The notes: generated by a model from the sequence alone, not told the origin. A DNA stretch of 64,000 nt from Sinohyriopsis cumingii (GCA_028554795.2 CM068832.1:89018511-89082510); one strand, 5' to 3'. Positions 24,973 through 34,167 are shown, counted from the first letter of the stretch. Numbers and translations are program-made.

Positions 24973-27900
24973 ATGTCTTCAAAAAAAGAACAGGTAGAAC
25001 TGGGGAAACAGTTTGGTTATGAGGGGGAGTCCCTTAGAAATTTCGTTCGTGAAGAACAAGCCCGGGAGAGGGATCAAAAATTAAAGGAGAGGGAATTAGA
25101 GAGAGAAAAATTTGAAAGGGAACAACAATTAGAGAGGGAATTAGAAAGGGAAAAAAGGGAAACCCAGAAGGAAATGATAAAATTAGAGAAGGGTAAGATT
25201 GAACTAGAGAAACAGGCTGAGAGGGAAAGGATAGAATGGGAAAGGGAAGCAGAGAAGGAGAAGTTAGAAGGGGAAGATAGAAATCGGGAGAAGGAATATC
25301 TAAGAAATTCTGCGCTATTGCAAGCTAAAAAAGAGGGGGAACATGATGTTAAACTGAGAGGTCCAAAATTGCCCCCGTTTGAAGACGATAAAGATAATAT
25401 GGATAGTTATCTAAATAGGTTTGAGAGGTATGATACGGTACAAAAATGGAAGAAAGACGATTGGCCGCTCCATCTTAGCGCGTTATTGAAAGGTAAAGCG
25501 TTAGACGTGTATTCGCGTTTATCCACGGCCGATTCGCTCAATTACCCCGTGTTGAAAGAAGCACTTCTCAAGAAATATGAACTAACCGAGCAAGGGTTTC
25601 GCAAGAAGTTTAAGTATAGTAAACCAGAGAGAGGCGAAACATTCACTCAGTTCGTCAGTAGGACTTGCAATTATTTGCAGCGATGGGTGGAATATGGTAA
25701 AGTCGTCAAGACATTTGAGGGCCTTGTCGATTTCTTGCTTCGTGACCAATTGTTAACAACTTGTGGCAAGGAGTTATATTTATTCTTGAAGGAAAGATCC
25801 TTCACAAATGTACATGAAATGGCCACACAGGCGGATTTGTTCGCCGAAGCTCGGGGAGGTTCGCAGAATGTCATCACGCGAGATGTCAAAGGTGGGAATC
25901 AGGTCAACGACAGAAAACCCAGGGAACCTGAAAAATCTGGTAGGAGTAACCAGGGGAAGCGGAGTGACATGCAATGTTTCATTTGCAAGGAAGTGGGTCA
26001 TATCTCCCACTATTGTCCTAAGCGGAAGGGATCAGTCCCGAAAGTAGCGGTAGCCATTAGAGGCAGAAGATCGGTAAATGGAAAACTTAATGTTTCCCAG
26101 CAAGTTAAGCGGAAAGCGGTGCGTGAACCGGTGGTGCGTTCAGAGATCAGTCGCGATGTGATCAAATCAATCGGCACGTGCATTTTTCCAGAGGCACGGG
26201 TGCCGACCGCAAACGGCACTGTTAACGGACAAGAAGTCACCGTTCTACGAGACACGGGATGCACTACTGTAGTCGTGAAACGGAGCTTAGTCCGCGATGA
26301 TCAATTGCTTGGGTTTAAATCACCTTGCATGTTGCTTGACCAGACAATCGACCACGTTCCAGTTGCAAGGATAATGATAGATACACCTTTTTTGACCGGG
26401 ACTGTGGAAGCTTTATGCGTAGCCAACCCGATCTATGAACTGACGATTGGCAACGTACCGGGTTCTAGACTCCCAACCATAGCAGATTTCCGATTCCCTA
26501 TCATCCAGGCAGTGCAAACTAGGGCTCAGGTAAAGGAGGAAAATAAACCTTTGCGTAAGTTAAAAGTACCGGAAGCCATTACTGATATATCCCGCGAAGA
26601 ATTCCAAAATGAGCAAAAACGTGACGCGTCTTTACGTGCAACCTCTGAGAAGGCATTAACGGGTACCGTGAGAAAGTGTAAGAACGGGGGTTCCTCTAAA
26701 TTCCTTGTTCGAAAGGGTTTAATGTACAGGGAATACTCTACATCGGATAGGAAGTTCTTGCAATTAGTGGTTCCCCAGAAATTTAGGGCACATGTATTAA
26801 AGGTCGCGCACGAGTCGAGTATGGCAGGTCATTTAGGCGTAAAGAAAACAGCGGATAGGGTATTAAGAGAATTTTATTGGCCCGGCGTCAATAGCGACAT
26901 AGCGCGGTTCTGTCGCTCGTGCGACGTTTGCCAGAAGACGATCTCTAAGGGCAGGGTAACTAGAGTACCGTTAGGTCAGATGCCCTTGATAGATACTCCG
27001 TTCAAACGAGTAGCCATCGACATTGTAGGACCAATATTTCCGCATACAGATCGGAAAAACCGATACATCTTGACACTGGTAGATTACGCTACCAGATATC
27101 CAGAAGCCATAGCTTTGCCATCAATTGAAACCGAACGTGTAGCCGAAGCGCTCGTAGACATGTTCAGCAGGGTCGGAGTGCCCGAAGAGGTTCTTACGGA
27201 TTGTGGAGCGCAATTCACCTCAGATCTTATGGCAGAAATTAGTAGGTTTTTGTCCCTTAAACAGTTACGCACAACACCTTACCATCCTATGTGCAATGGA
27301 TTGGTCGAGAAATTCAACGGCACATTGAAGCAAATGTTGCGGAGAATGTGTGCGGAAAGACCGAAGGATGTGGATAGATATATGAACGCCCTTCTGTTCG
27401 CATATCGTGAGGTTCCTCAGGAAAGCTTGGGTTTCTCCCCGTTTGAACTATTGTACGGTAGGACAGTTCGTGGTCCTATGCGCATACTTCGTGAACTGTG
27501 GACAGACGAGGTCGCGGACGAAGAAGTTAAGACCACATACCATTACGTAGTTGATTTGCGCGAAAGATTAGAAAGTACTTGTCAAATGGCGCAAGACGAA
27601 CTCGCGAAATCTAGTCGTAGGTACGCCAAGTACTACAACCGAGGAACTCGGAGGAAAAAATTTGACGTAGGCGATCAAGTGTTGGTGCTTCTCCCAACGA
27701 ATAACAACAAGCTGCTAGTCCAATGGAAAGGGCCATATGAAGTCAGACAGGTGAAAGGCGAAATGGATTATATCATTGATATGGAGGGGAAGTCCAAGAC
27801 ATTTCATGCCAATATGCTTAAACTCTACGTAGCGAGACCTGGACAAACGATTGATAAAGGGATTTTGAATGTAGTATGCGTTGCGGTGATAGAGGATAGG

Positions 27901-28899
27901 TCTGGTGACAAAGCGGAATTCGTCTCCAGCACAGAAATACCCCTTGAATACCCCATGGACGTTGGTAAAGAAAGTATTGACCAGATAAATGTATGCCCTG
28001 AGTTATCGGAGGGTCAACGTACACAGATTATGGAGGTTTTGTCCAAATATCCAGATGTGTTCACGGACAGACCAGGCTGTACGGGTCTAATTCGACACGA
28101 GATCAAATTGAATACCACTGAGCCTATCAGGATTAAAGGATATCCGATACCCTTTAATGCACGGGAGACAATCAGCGAAGAAGTGATGAAAATGTTAGAC
28201 CAGGGAGTGATCGAACCTTCAAACTCCCCATACTCGTCCCCCGTGGTGTTAGTCAGAAAGAAAGACGGGACCAACAGGTTTTGCATCGACTTTCGGCAAT
28301 TAAACAAGATCACCGTATTTGATGCAGAACCAATGCCAGATATGGAAAGTGTATTTTCAAAATTGGCAGGTCATAAATACATTTCCAAATTAGATCTAAG
28401 CAAGGGATATTGGCAGATACCCATCGCCGATAATGTCCGCGAGTTGACGGCATTCGCGACTCCCAAAGGACTGTTTCAATTTAAAGTTATGCCTTTCGGT
28501 TTAGTCAACGCCGGTGCGTCGTGCGTTCGTCTCATGCGCAAATTATTAAACGGAACGGAAAACGTCGACAGCTTCGTAGACGACATCTTTGTTTACACGC
28601 ATACATGGGATGAACATGTTAAGGTATTACGGGATCTGTTCGATAGACTTCACATTGCAAATCTTTCAGTTAGGCTTACTAAGTGTAGCATAGGGTATTC
28701 CAGTCTGGAATGTTTGGGACATCTGGTAAGTGGACTAGGCCAGTTGCAACCTCATCCAGATAAAATAGGAGCAATCAGGGATGCCCCTAGACCAGAGACA
28801 AAAAAAACAAGTAAGGTCTTTCCTAGGTCTAATCGGGTTCTACAGGAAATTCGTCCCAAACTTTTCGGCTATTGCCAGCCCATTAACGGATTTGACTAG
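24973..28899 (+). CDS. Gypsy Gag-protease-integrase-reverse transcriptase polyprotein
   Basis: I choose ATG 24973; upstream in-frame codons (from 24799) are leader. Order: a Glu/Arg/Lys coiled coil (25015-25330); capsid-like Gag (25360-25870); zinc knuckle CFICKEVGHISHYC (CX2CX4HX4C, 25975-26016); aspartic protease LRDTGC (26248-26265); integrase with HHCC zinc domain (26812-26940) and DDE residues in AIDIVGP (~27016), TDCGAQF (~27196) and VEKFNG (~27304), then a basic C-terminal domain; and then RT with FCIDFRQLN (~28282) and the FVDD catalytic box (~28573). Integrase before RT is the Gmr1-type order. The frame departs from RNase H after an A8 run at 28800-28807 and stops at 28899. Confidence 0.92.
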   Translation: MSSKKEQVELGKQFGYEGESLRNFVREEQARERDQKLKERELEREKFEREQQLERELEREKRETQKEMIKLEKGKIELEKQAERERIEWEREAEKEKLEGEDRNREKEYLRNSALLQAKKEGEHDVKLRGPKLPPFEDDKDNMDSYLNRFERYDTVQKWKKDDWPLHLSALLKGKALDVYSRLSTADSLNYPVLKEALLKKYELTEQGFRKKFKYSKPERGETFTQFVSRTCNYLQRWVEYGKVVKTFEGLVDFLLRDQLLTTCGKELYLFLKERSFTNVHEMATQADLFAEARGGSQNVITRDVKGGNQVNDRKPREPEKSGRSNQGKRSDMQCFICKEVGHISHYCPKRKGSVPKVAVAIRGRRSVNGKLNVSQQVKRKAVREPVVRSEISRDVIKSIGTCIFPEARVPTANGTVNGQEVTVLRDTGCTTVVVKRSLVRDDQLLGFKSPCMLLDQTIDHVPVARIMIDTPFLTGTVEALCVANPIYELTIGNVPGSRLPTIADFRFPIIQAVQTRAQVKEENKPLRKLKVPEAITDISREEFQNEQKRDASLRATSEKALTGTVRKCKNGGSSKFLVRKGLMYREYSTSDRKFLQLVVPQKFRAHVLKVAHESSMAGHLGVKKTADRVLREFYWPGVNSDIARFCRSCDVCQKTISKGRVTRVPLGQMPLIDTPFKRVAIDIVGPIFPHTDRKNRYILTLVDYATRYPEAIALPSIETERVAEALVDMFSRVGVPEEVLTDCGAQFTSDLMAEISRFLSLKQLRTTPYHPMCNGLVEKFNGTLKQMLRRMCAERPKDVDRYMNALLFAYREVPQESLGFSPFELLYGRTVRGPMRILRELWTDEVADEEVKTTYHYVVDLRERLESTCQMAQDELAKSSRRYAKYYNRGTRRKKFDVGDQVLVLLPTNNNKLLVQWKGPYEVRQVKGEMDYIIDMEGKSKTFHANMLKLYVARPGQTIDKGILNVVCVAVIEDRSGDKAEFVSSTEIPLEYPMDVGKESIDQINVCPELSEGQRTQIMEVLSKYPDVFTDRPGCTGLIRHEIKLNTTEPIRIKGYPIPFNARETISEEVMKMLDQGVIEPSNSPYSSPVVLVRKKDGTNRFCIDFRQLNKITVFDAEPMPDMESVFSKLAGHKYISKLDLSKGYWQIPIADNVRELTAFATPKGLFQFKVMPFGLVNAGASCVRLMRKLLNGTENVDSFVDDIFVYTHTWDEHVKVLRDLFDRLHIANLSVRLTKCSIGYSSLECLGHLVSGLGQLQPHPDKIGAIRDAPRPETKKTSKVFPRSNRVLQEIRPKLFGYCQPINGFD

Positions 28900-29377
28900 G
28901 AAGGGGCAACCGAATAAAGTTTCATGGGGTGTATGCCAGGAAAAAGCGTTTAACACTCTAAAACACAAACTGGTAAGTGCACCAATTTTAAAGTTGCCGG
29001 AAATAGATAAACCTTTTGTACTGAGGACTGATGCGTCCGATACCGGTCTTGGGGCTGTTTTGCTACAGGAGCAAGGGGGGATGAAATTGCCCATTGCTTA
29101 TGCAAGTAGGAAATTGCTCCCTAGAGAGGAAAAGTACTCCGTGATTGAAAAGGAGTGCCTAGGTTTAGTATGGGGAATAGGAAAATTCCATACATATCTT
29201 TTTGGGAGGGAGTTTACCTTGCAAACGGACCATCAGCCGCTTTTATATTTGAATAAAGCAAAGGTCACCAATGCAAGATTGATGCGTTGGGCGTTGTCTT
29301 TGCAACCATACAGTTTTCGAATCGAGGCAATTCGAGGGTCAGAAAATGTGGGAGCTGATTTTTTAAGTAGGGTGTAA
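28781..29377 (+). CDS. Gypsy RT thumb and RNase H, out of frame with upstream pol
   Basis: It continues the polyprotein in the next frame from the A8 run (28800-28807): the RT connection (SFLGLIGFYRKFVPNF), then RNase H with LRTDASDTGLGAVL (catalytic Asp, ~29020), EKECLGLVWGI (Glu), QTDHQPL (Asp) and the terminal GADFLSRV. It ends at TAA 29375-29377 before the polypurine tract. The upstream 'ATG' is not a true start. The one-base difference in a homopolymer could be real decay, programmed slippage or sequencing error. Confidence 0.9.
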   Translation: MPLDQRQKKQVRSFLGLIGFYRKFVPNFSAIASPLTDLTRKGQPNKVSWGVCQEKAFNTLKHKLVSAPILKLPEIDKPFVLRTDASDTGLGAVLLQEQGGMKLPIAYASRKLLPREEKYSVIEKECLGLVWGIGKFHTYLFGREFTLQTDHQPLLYLNKAKVTNARLMRWALSLQPYSFRIEAIRGSENVGADFLSRV

Positions 29378-29469
29378 TTAGCAAATCATTTCGTTCGGTC
29401 TGAAAATTAGAAGTTTTAATAATGTTTCATTGTTCACATTCCGTGATTGTTCTAAAAGTGATACCACTT

Positions 29470-29488
29470 TTTTTTAGGGGGGAGGTAT
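29470..29488 (+). other. Polypurine tract and 3' LTR boundary
   Basis: A T-run followed by AGGGGGGAGGTAT lies directly before TGTCACGG of the 3' LTR: the standard plus-strand primer for an LTR element. Confidence 0.85.
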
Positions 29489-30821
29489 TGTCACGGAATG
29501 GTGTAAATGTTGTTAATTAAATACATGTACTCGGGTTTCGTTTCTTTTTCTCTGTACAACGATACCCGAGGGTGATTATAATATGGTCTATGTATTTCGA
29601 AATCGTGAGTACGATTCGTCCTGTGCCACACGTGCTAGGTGCCTTTGATAAAGAATAACGAAAATTCTAAAGGTATAAATACGTTACTACATGTAAAGGA
29701 CCTTTACAATACTAATGGTTTTGTCAGCAAGCGGCCTGCTAAAAGGATTCGCACAACTCCAGCTGTAGGGGTAGGTAATTTTTGGGTTTTAAGTGATAAC
29801 TAGTGTATTACCATATTTGCCTTTGCATGTTTGTTATAGTTCTCTTTACATACCATAATGCGTGCATTTTTTATTCTTGTTGCGACGTAGTGCAGGACTT
29901 ATATTGGTAATGTAAAGCTACATTTTTTAAAAGAATTGTTTACTATTGTCTTATCAAACAGGGTTAGGTTTACTATTGAACCTCTGTTTTGTAATTGCCA
30001 TTATAATATAATCTTTTTAACTTACCATGTATAACGTCCTTACGTTATGTCTGTATCAAGTTTAGTACACTGTATCGGGTATATTTTCAGCTGAGTGTTT
30101 TGATGGTAGGAATATCCGGGGTGTCCGGTGTTGTCAGAGGGTAGAAACGTCCGTGTGTCCGGAGCGTTTAAGGTGCCGGAGCGTCTAATGTCTAGCGTCC
30201 GGAATGTCAAGAGTGACTAAGGTGACCCAGCTGTAGAGCCGTCAAAGGACCAGGGGGTCCGGAGGGTCTAATGTTCAAGTCATCATAGTATTCCGAGGGT
30301 CCGGAGTCTATAGCAGTTGTGAAATTGATTCGGAGGAGCTGTGGAGCGGACATGGTGCACGGGTGACGGAGTGCATCTCCACACATGTATTTTATTAGCT
30401 GTATGCTAATTTTGGGTTAGTAAGACCCAGTGTATTATTCAGGACTGGAGGGATAGATTGTATATCCGTCCTTGTGTTTAGTGACATAATTTCGCTACCT
30501 GAGCGAATACATTTTTTACTATGTGTAAAGACTTACATCGTTTACTATATGAGTGAACTATATTCATCTTTCCATTATTGAATCATTTGTGAATCATTTA
30601 TCCTGTGTTTTAGTGCTACTGAACTAATTTATTTGTATATTTTTTCCATCTTTGAAACTGTGCGTTTTTTATGTTAAATAGATCCAATATTTGGATTATA
30701 AATACGCACACATCTTCATCATCCACTACTCATATAAATCGCCACATTAAACCATATATCTGTGTCGTCAAAACGTGTTCTGTTGTTAATCCGAAATATC
30801 CCACCCGGTTATCTTGTTACA
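29489..30821 (+). repeat. 3' LTR
   Basis: It starts TGTCACGG and ends GTTACA, followed by AAATC. Compared with the 5' LTR I see substitutions at the second base, in 'gattatRat', 'atcaaRcag' and 'caagtWtagtac'-type positions, and loss of the additional 24-bp repeat unit. The open frame at its end (mirrored at 24576-24821) is LTR sequence. Confidence 0.95.
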
Positions 30822-30826
30822 AAATC

Positions 30827-30948
30827 AAGCTGCAAATCAAAAACTAGCAGCGTTAGCAGATCAGGGACTCGGTGAATCGGGAAATAATATCTCAAGTTTG
30901 ATATCCGGAAGTGGAACTTCCCGAAGTGGAATTTTCCGAACGCGGTAA
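30827..30948 (+). pseudogene. Minor virion-type protein, 3' part (after the retrotransposon)
   Basis: This continues the gene begun at 23028: in phase across the AAATC target site it encodes about 40 residues, including KLAALADQGLGESG and a Gly/Ser/Arg-rich tail, ending at TAA 30946-30948. The stop lies 31 bases before the capsid ATG, in keeping with the tight spacing elsewhere in the element. Confidence 0.7.
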
Positions 30949-30969
30949 TCAACGTGTTAGACGAAATAA

Positions 30970-30982
30970 TTATAATAAAATG
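30970..30982 (+). promoter_or_regulatory. TTATAATAAAATG motif at capsid start
   Basis: Identical 13-mer to that at 21870-21882, spanning the ATG at 30980. It argues for 30980 as the real capsid start rather than the longer frame reaching back to 30911, which only overlaps the end of the upstream gene. Confidence 0.5.
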
Positions 30983-31942
30983 TTCAAGCGCGTATCCGAC
31001 ACAGCATTTGACATGGAAGCACCTGTCCTTAAAGATGAATCAGTACGTGATTATCAGTTTTATTCTTATGAAGCACGAGTACCAGATCAACGTGGAAGAA
31101 TTGAACTACAAGTTCATGACACAAGTAGATACTTTTTACCCGCTGAGGCCTTTATTGAGGTAGAAGGTACAATTATAAAAACGGATGATACTAATTACGC
31201 AGGTGCAGTAAAAGTTGGTTTTGTCAACAACGGAATCATGGCATTGTTTGATAGCGCCTCTTATATTGTCGATGGAAAAAATATCGAATCGATTCAGAAA
31301 GATGTAGACGTTGCTACAACAATAATTGGTCTAGCAAAATATTCTGATGATTATACAAGATCAGCAGGTCCCACAATGATGTTTGTGAAAGATGACTCCA
31401 ATAACCCTGAAAGCGATCCGTATAATATAAGACGACCAAGAAATAATGCCAATACCGGTGATGTGGCACCAGTGGTTCATGGTTCTAATGAAAATTTCAA
31501 CTTAGGATTTGCAGCGCGTAGAAATATGTTGTCAGGAGACAACAGAAGTTTTTCATGTACAATTCCACTATCGCACATTTTTGGATTTTGTAGGAATGTT
31601 AAAAGGGTTATTTTTGGAGCTAGACACACGGTTGTTCTTGTAAGAAAGATTAATGATGACGACGCTCTGTGGAGACCTGTTGGTGATGCTGGTAAAGTAA
31701 TATTATCGAAACTTTCACTGTGGATGCCGGTAATGACTCCAGCGATCGCAGAAGAACAAAAATTGATTTCTTTCATGGACACAGGTGGTAAATCCTTGTT
31801 GTCATGGTTGATAACAAGCACAGATAGTATGCAAACTAACGTTAACGGTCAGTTTACATGGCATATAGCATCACAACAAGGTGTTTCTGCACCACGGCAT
31901 ATTTTTATTGCGTTTCAGGAAACTAAACTCACTCTCATATGA
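30980..31942 (+). CDS. Polinton capsid protein, N-terminal two thirds (frameshifted)
   Basis: 320 codons from ATG 30980 (MFKRVSDTAF). Beta-rich sequence with blocks I recognise from the capsid protein shared by animal Polintons/adintoviruses: YEARVPDQRGRIEL, FLPAEAFIEVEG, then IPLSHIFGFC...VIFGARHTVVLVRK, LSKLSLWMPVMTP and FTWHIASQQ...HIFIAFQ. A (double) jelly-roll major capsid protein is likely, but I cannot distinguish hexon-like from penton-like by reading. The frame hits TGA at 31940-31942, and homology continues at once in the next frame (31939-32331), so a small indel near 31925-31945 has broken it. Neighbours are other virion genes on the same strand. Confidence 0.75.
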   Translation: MFKRVSDTAFDMEAPVLKDESVRDYQFYSYEARVPDQRGRIELQVHDTSRYFLPAEAFIEVEGTIIKTDDTNYAGAVKVGFVNNGIMALFDSASYIVDGKNIESIQKDVDVATTIIGLAKYSDDYTRSAGPTMMFVKDDSNNPESDPYNIRRPRNNANTGDVAPVVHGSNENFNLGFAARRNMLSGDNRSFSCTIPLSHIFGFCRNVKRVIFGARHTVVLVRKINDDDALWRPVGDAGKVILSKLSLWMPVMTPAIAEEQKLISFMDTGGKSLLSWLITSTDSMQTNVNGQFTWHIASQQGVSAPRHIFIAFQETKLTLI

Positions 31943-32331
31943 TATTTAACCAACTAGGTCTCACAAATATTTCCTTACGGATAAACGGACAACAAGAACC
32001 AACAGAAAATATACAACTAAATTATGCACAAAATCATGTAGGACGTGCATATCATCGGTTGACGTCATTTATGGGACATGATCAAAATGTAGATACTGGA
32101 TTGCAAATATCACAATATGATTTCAGAACCTTGTATCCGATTTATTATTTCTCACTGGAGCATCTTGATCTATCAAAACAATCTGTCGTTGATATACATC
32201 TTAAAGCAACATTAGATACAGGTAATGTTGATTATAGAGCAATCGCGGTTATTCTCAGCGATAAAGCCATGTTACTTGAAGGTGGTAGTGGTCGAATGGG
32301 AGTCGTTGATGCACCAGTGGAAAATCTTTAA
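31939..32331 (+). pseudogene. Capsid protein, C-terminal third (displaced frame)
   Basis: 130 codons continuing the capsid fold: FNQLGLTNISLRINGQQEP, NHVGRAYHRLTSFMG, then YDFRTLYPIYYFSLEHLDLS and SVVDIHLKATL, ending with an exposed Gly-rich strand and acidic VDAPVENL. The phrase pattern '(D/Y)F(K/R)TLYP...FDLS.Q......VD I.(I/L)KA' is characteristic of this capsid family (from knowledge). The ATG at 31939 overlaps the previous stop and is unlikely to be a natural start. Confidence 0.75.
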
Positions 32332-32365
32332 TCGTGTTATTTAAAAACACGAGTATTATCATAAA

Positions 32366-32587
32366 ATGCCATATCAACACGTTAGTGTCAGTCTGACTCA
32401 CGGTCAGATTAAAAACCTTCAATCAAATTCAGCAAAAAACTGCGGAATGAAAATATCACTAAAGCGAGATCAGATCACGGGTGGTCAAAATAAGCTATCA
32501 TTATCAGAACGCCAGCTTAAACATTCAAAAACAATCAAAACAATCAAAAACAGGCGTCAAACTCAATCTCTCTGCGGGTGCGGTTAA
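32366..32587 (+). pseudogene. pX-like core protein, N-terminal part
   Basis: Starts at an ATG preceded by ATTATCATAAA. It reads HVSVSLTHGQIKNLQ, then MKISLKRDQI and LSLSERQLKH: repeated 'L(s/t)..Q..(k/l)' helices found at the N-terminus of the small adenovirus pX/mu-like protein of adintoviruses. Homology then jumps to the frame at 32481-32810 within a 'caatcaaaa' 9-bp tandem repeat (about 32536-32553), so the gene is frameshifted there. Residues after about 55 of this frame are not native. Confidence 0.6.
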
Positions 32588-32810
32588 AGACTCAATTAAA
32601 ACAGGCGGTATTTTTCCACTTCTCGCGGCTATTCCAGCGTTAATAGCTGCTGCCGCGCCAGCCGTAGCAAAGGCAGCCGCGTTAGGTGCTGTTGGAACAG
32701 CTGCTGGAATGGCTCTAAAGAAAGCAACAGGGCAAGGATACAAAAAAAAGGGACGCGGCTTAAGATTGCCAGGATCTCGTTGGGGAAGAGGTCTAAGACT
32801 TCCACGTTAG
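32481..32810 (+). CDS. pX/mu-like core protein, C-terminal part (true only after about 32540)
   Basis: From about 32540 this frame gives GVKLNLSAGAVKDSIKTGG, a hydrophobic Ala/Pro/Ile membrane-like or condensing segment (FPLLAAIPALIAAAAPAVAK), then a strongly basic tail with KKKGRG and repeated GLRLP. Gly-Gly before a hydrophobic segment and an Arg-rich tail are the hallmarks of adenovirus core protein X and its Polinton counterparts, which condense virion DNA and are cut by the viral protease. The first 20 codons are a shadow of the upstream part. Confidence 0.65.
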   Translation: MVKISYHYQNASLNIQKQSKQSKTGVKLNLSAGAVKDSIKTGGIFPLLAAIPALIAAAAPAVAKAAALGAVGTAAGMALKKATGQGYKKKGRGLRLPGSRWGRGLRLPR

Positions 32811-33058
32811 ACGTTCCAGCATCAAATTTTGATTTACTTGATGCCGCTAAACGATTAAAAATAAAAGCCTTTAGAGGTGTTTTCATGCGAGATCAATTAC
32901 CAAAACAACCAAACAAACTCGAAACAGGTATTATTAATCTCGACGAACGTTCTGGACCTGGTACTCATTGGGTATCATACGCGGTTGATCCACGTCAGGG
33001 AAAATTTGTCAAATTACAGTTTTTCGTCAGGTCAAACCTCAAGCGGTTCTCTAATTGA
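32780..33058 (+). pseudogene. Adenain-like cysteine protease, N-terminal half only
   Basis: It reads FDLLDAAKRLKIKAFRGVFM, RDQLP, then NLDERSGPGTHWVSYAVDP, the N-terminal half of the adenovirus/Ulp1-type maturation protease with the catalytic His of the G-THW motif. Homology ends at about 33025, where a 182-bp inverted-repeat element begins at 33030. The downstream catalytic Asp/Glu, Gln and Cys segments are absent, and I could not find them beyond the insertion. No ATG lies ahead of the conserved part in this frame, so the start is also damaged. In the intact family it processes capsid precursors in the virion. Confidence 0.75.
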
Positions 33059-33211
33059 TTTATCGATAAATCGTCAAAAACCCTCATTTTTTTCGAAAAC
33101 TACCAGAACAATTAACAAAAATCGCATGAAAAATCTCATTTTTTGAGCTAATTTTACTGATTTTTGACGATTTATCGATAAATCAATTAGAGAACCGCTT
33201 GAGGTTTGACC
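33030..33211. mobile_element. 182-bp hairpin element (MITE-like) in the protease gene
   Basis: 51-bp perfect inverted repeats (33030-33080 and 33161-33211) starting GGTCAAACCTCAAGCGGTTC, separated by an 80-bp AT-rich spacer. Each arm contains the 16-bp perfect palindrome GATTTATCGATAAATC (33057-33072, 33169-33184). The flanks show no convincing target duplication, so either the duplication is lost or the mechanism is different. Confidence 0.8.
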
Positions 33212-33279
33212 CGAATGATAATGGAAAATTCATCAATTTTCACTGACAAATGTTGAAATATTTTATTTTTTTTCTGAAA

Positions 33280-33730
33280 ATTTGATCATTTTACATAAAT
33301 CTGAGTACCAACTAACCCATCAATTTCAGAAATAAATAATAATTCTGAAAAAATAAATAATAATTCAGAAAAAATAAATAATAATTCAGAAATAAATAAA
33401 TAATGATTCAGAAATAAATAATAAATCTGACTACCAACTAACCCATCAAAATTACAAAATTGATTGGTTTGCATGATTCAGAGTACCAACTAACCCATCA
33501 AAATTACAAAATTGATTGGTTTGCATGATTCAGAGTACCAACTAACCCATCAAAATTACAAAGTTGATTGGTTTGCATGATTCTGAGTACCAACCAACCC
33601 ATCAATTTCAGAATAAACATAACAATTCAGAATAAATAAAATAATAATTCAGAAATAAATAATAAATCTGAGTACCAACTCACCCATCAAAATTGCATAA
33701 ATCTAAATACCAACTAACCCATCAAAGATC
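33280..33730. repeat. Compound tandem-repeat zone in the Polinton
   Basis: Three near-identical ~52-bp units ('agagtaccaactaacccatc...ttgattggtttgcatgattc', about 33420-33590) are flanked by shorter 'aaataaataataattcagaa' units, with the phrase 'taccaactaacccatcaa' recurring six or more times. It replaces the expected 3' half of the protease. Confidence 0.85.
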
Positions 33731-34120
33731 TCAGTCATCTTCATCGGAATTACTACTTTGGACGGGGTTACTAGCTAACATAATTTTTCTTAATAGTCTT
33801 ATGCGAGTACTAATTGTTTTCTTTTCCTCGTACTCGTGGGATAACAGCGATCTAATTTTTTCCACTGCGGCAGAGAGAGGAACGAATTCCTTCACCTGAT
33901 TATCTTCTACGGTAGCTAGCGACTGAAACATAGCTGCATGAATCCGCTTTATGAACTTATATTGAGATGATAGAACGTACTTATTTTCATTCTTAAGCTC
34001 TTCTAACGTTTCAAAATCAGATATTATTTTTTCAGGATTTAGTTTATCACATATATTAATTCTGTTTTCTTCTAGTTTTTTTATAGCAGAAATAATGTCT
34101 TCGATATTTTCATGGTTCAT
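33731..34120 (-). CDS. Small Polinton coiled-coil protein of unknown function (129 aa)
   Basis: Open and apparently intact. It is helix-rich: ENIEDIISAIKKLEENRINI at the start, a middle with KEFVPLSAAVEKIRSLL, a basic STRIRLLRKIML segment and an acidic tail SSNSDEDD like the tail of the TIR zinc-ribbon protein. The ATG is preceded on its strand by 'TATATATTATATA'. I do not recognise the family. The stop lies immediately beside the tandem-repeat zone. It is convergent with the virion genes and on the same strand as the HNH and second zinc-ribbon genes. Confidence 0.55.
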   Translation of the reverse strand: MNHENIEDIISAIKKLEENRINICDKLNPEKIISDFETLEELKNENKYVLSSQYKFIKRIHAAMFQSLATVEDNQVKEFVPLSAAVEKIRSLLSHEYEEKKTISTRIRLLRKIMLASNPVQSSNSDEDD

Positions 34121-34167
34121 TATATAATATATAAATCTTTAAAATAAAAAAATAAAAATTATCCCTA

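Larger units (their letters stand above)
23368..30821 (+). mobile_element. Gmr1-like Ty3/Gypsy LTR retrotransposon nested in the Polinton
   Basis: 7,454 bp with LTRs of 1,359 and 1,333 bp, AAATC duplication, PBS two bases after the 5' LTR and a purine tract directly before the 3' LTR. The coding order is Gag, protease, integrase, reverse transcriptase, RNase H. Canonical Ty3/Gypsy elements have integrase last; integrase before RT is the arrangement described for the Gmr1 group of animal Gypsy elements. LTRs differ by about four substitutions plus three indels (by eye), so insertion is recent compared with the decay of the host Polinton. One homopolymer frameshift separates RT from RNase H. 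Confidence 0.95.

Noticed and set aside
30911..30979. N-terminal extension of the capsid frame
   Set aside because: It overlaps the end of the upstream gene in another frame and starts at a non-ATG codon; the TTATAATAAAATG context supports 30980.
33280..33730. Possible CRISPR-like array in the Polinton
   Set aside because: Repeats abut or vary without unique spacers of constant length; this is an ordinary tandem repeat in a eukaryotic genome.
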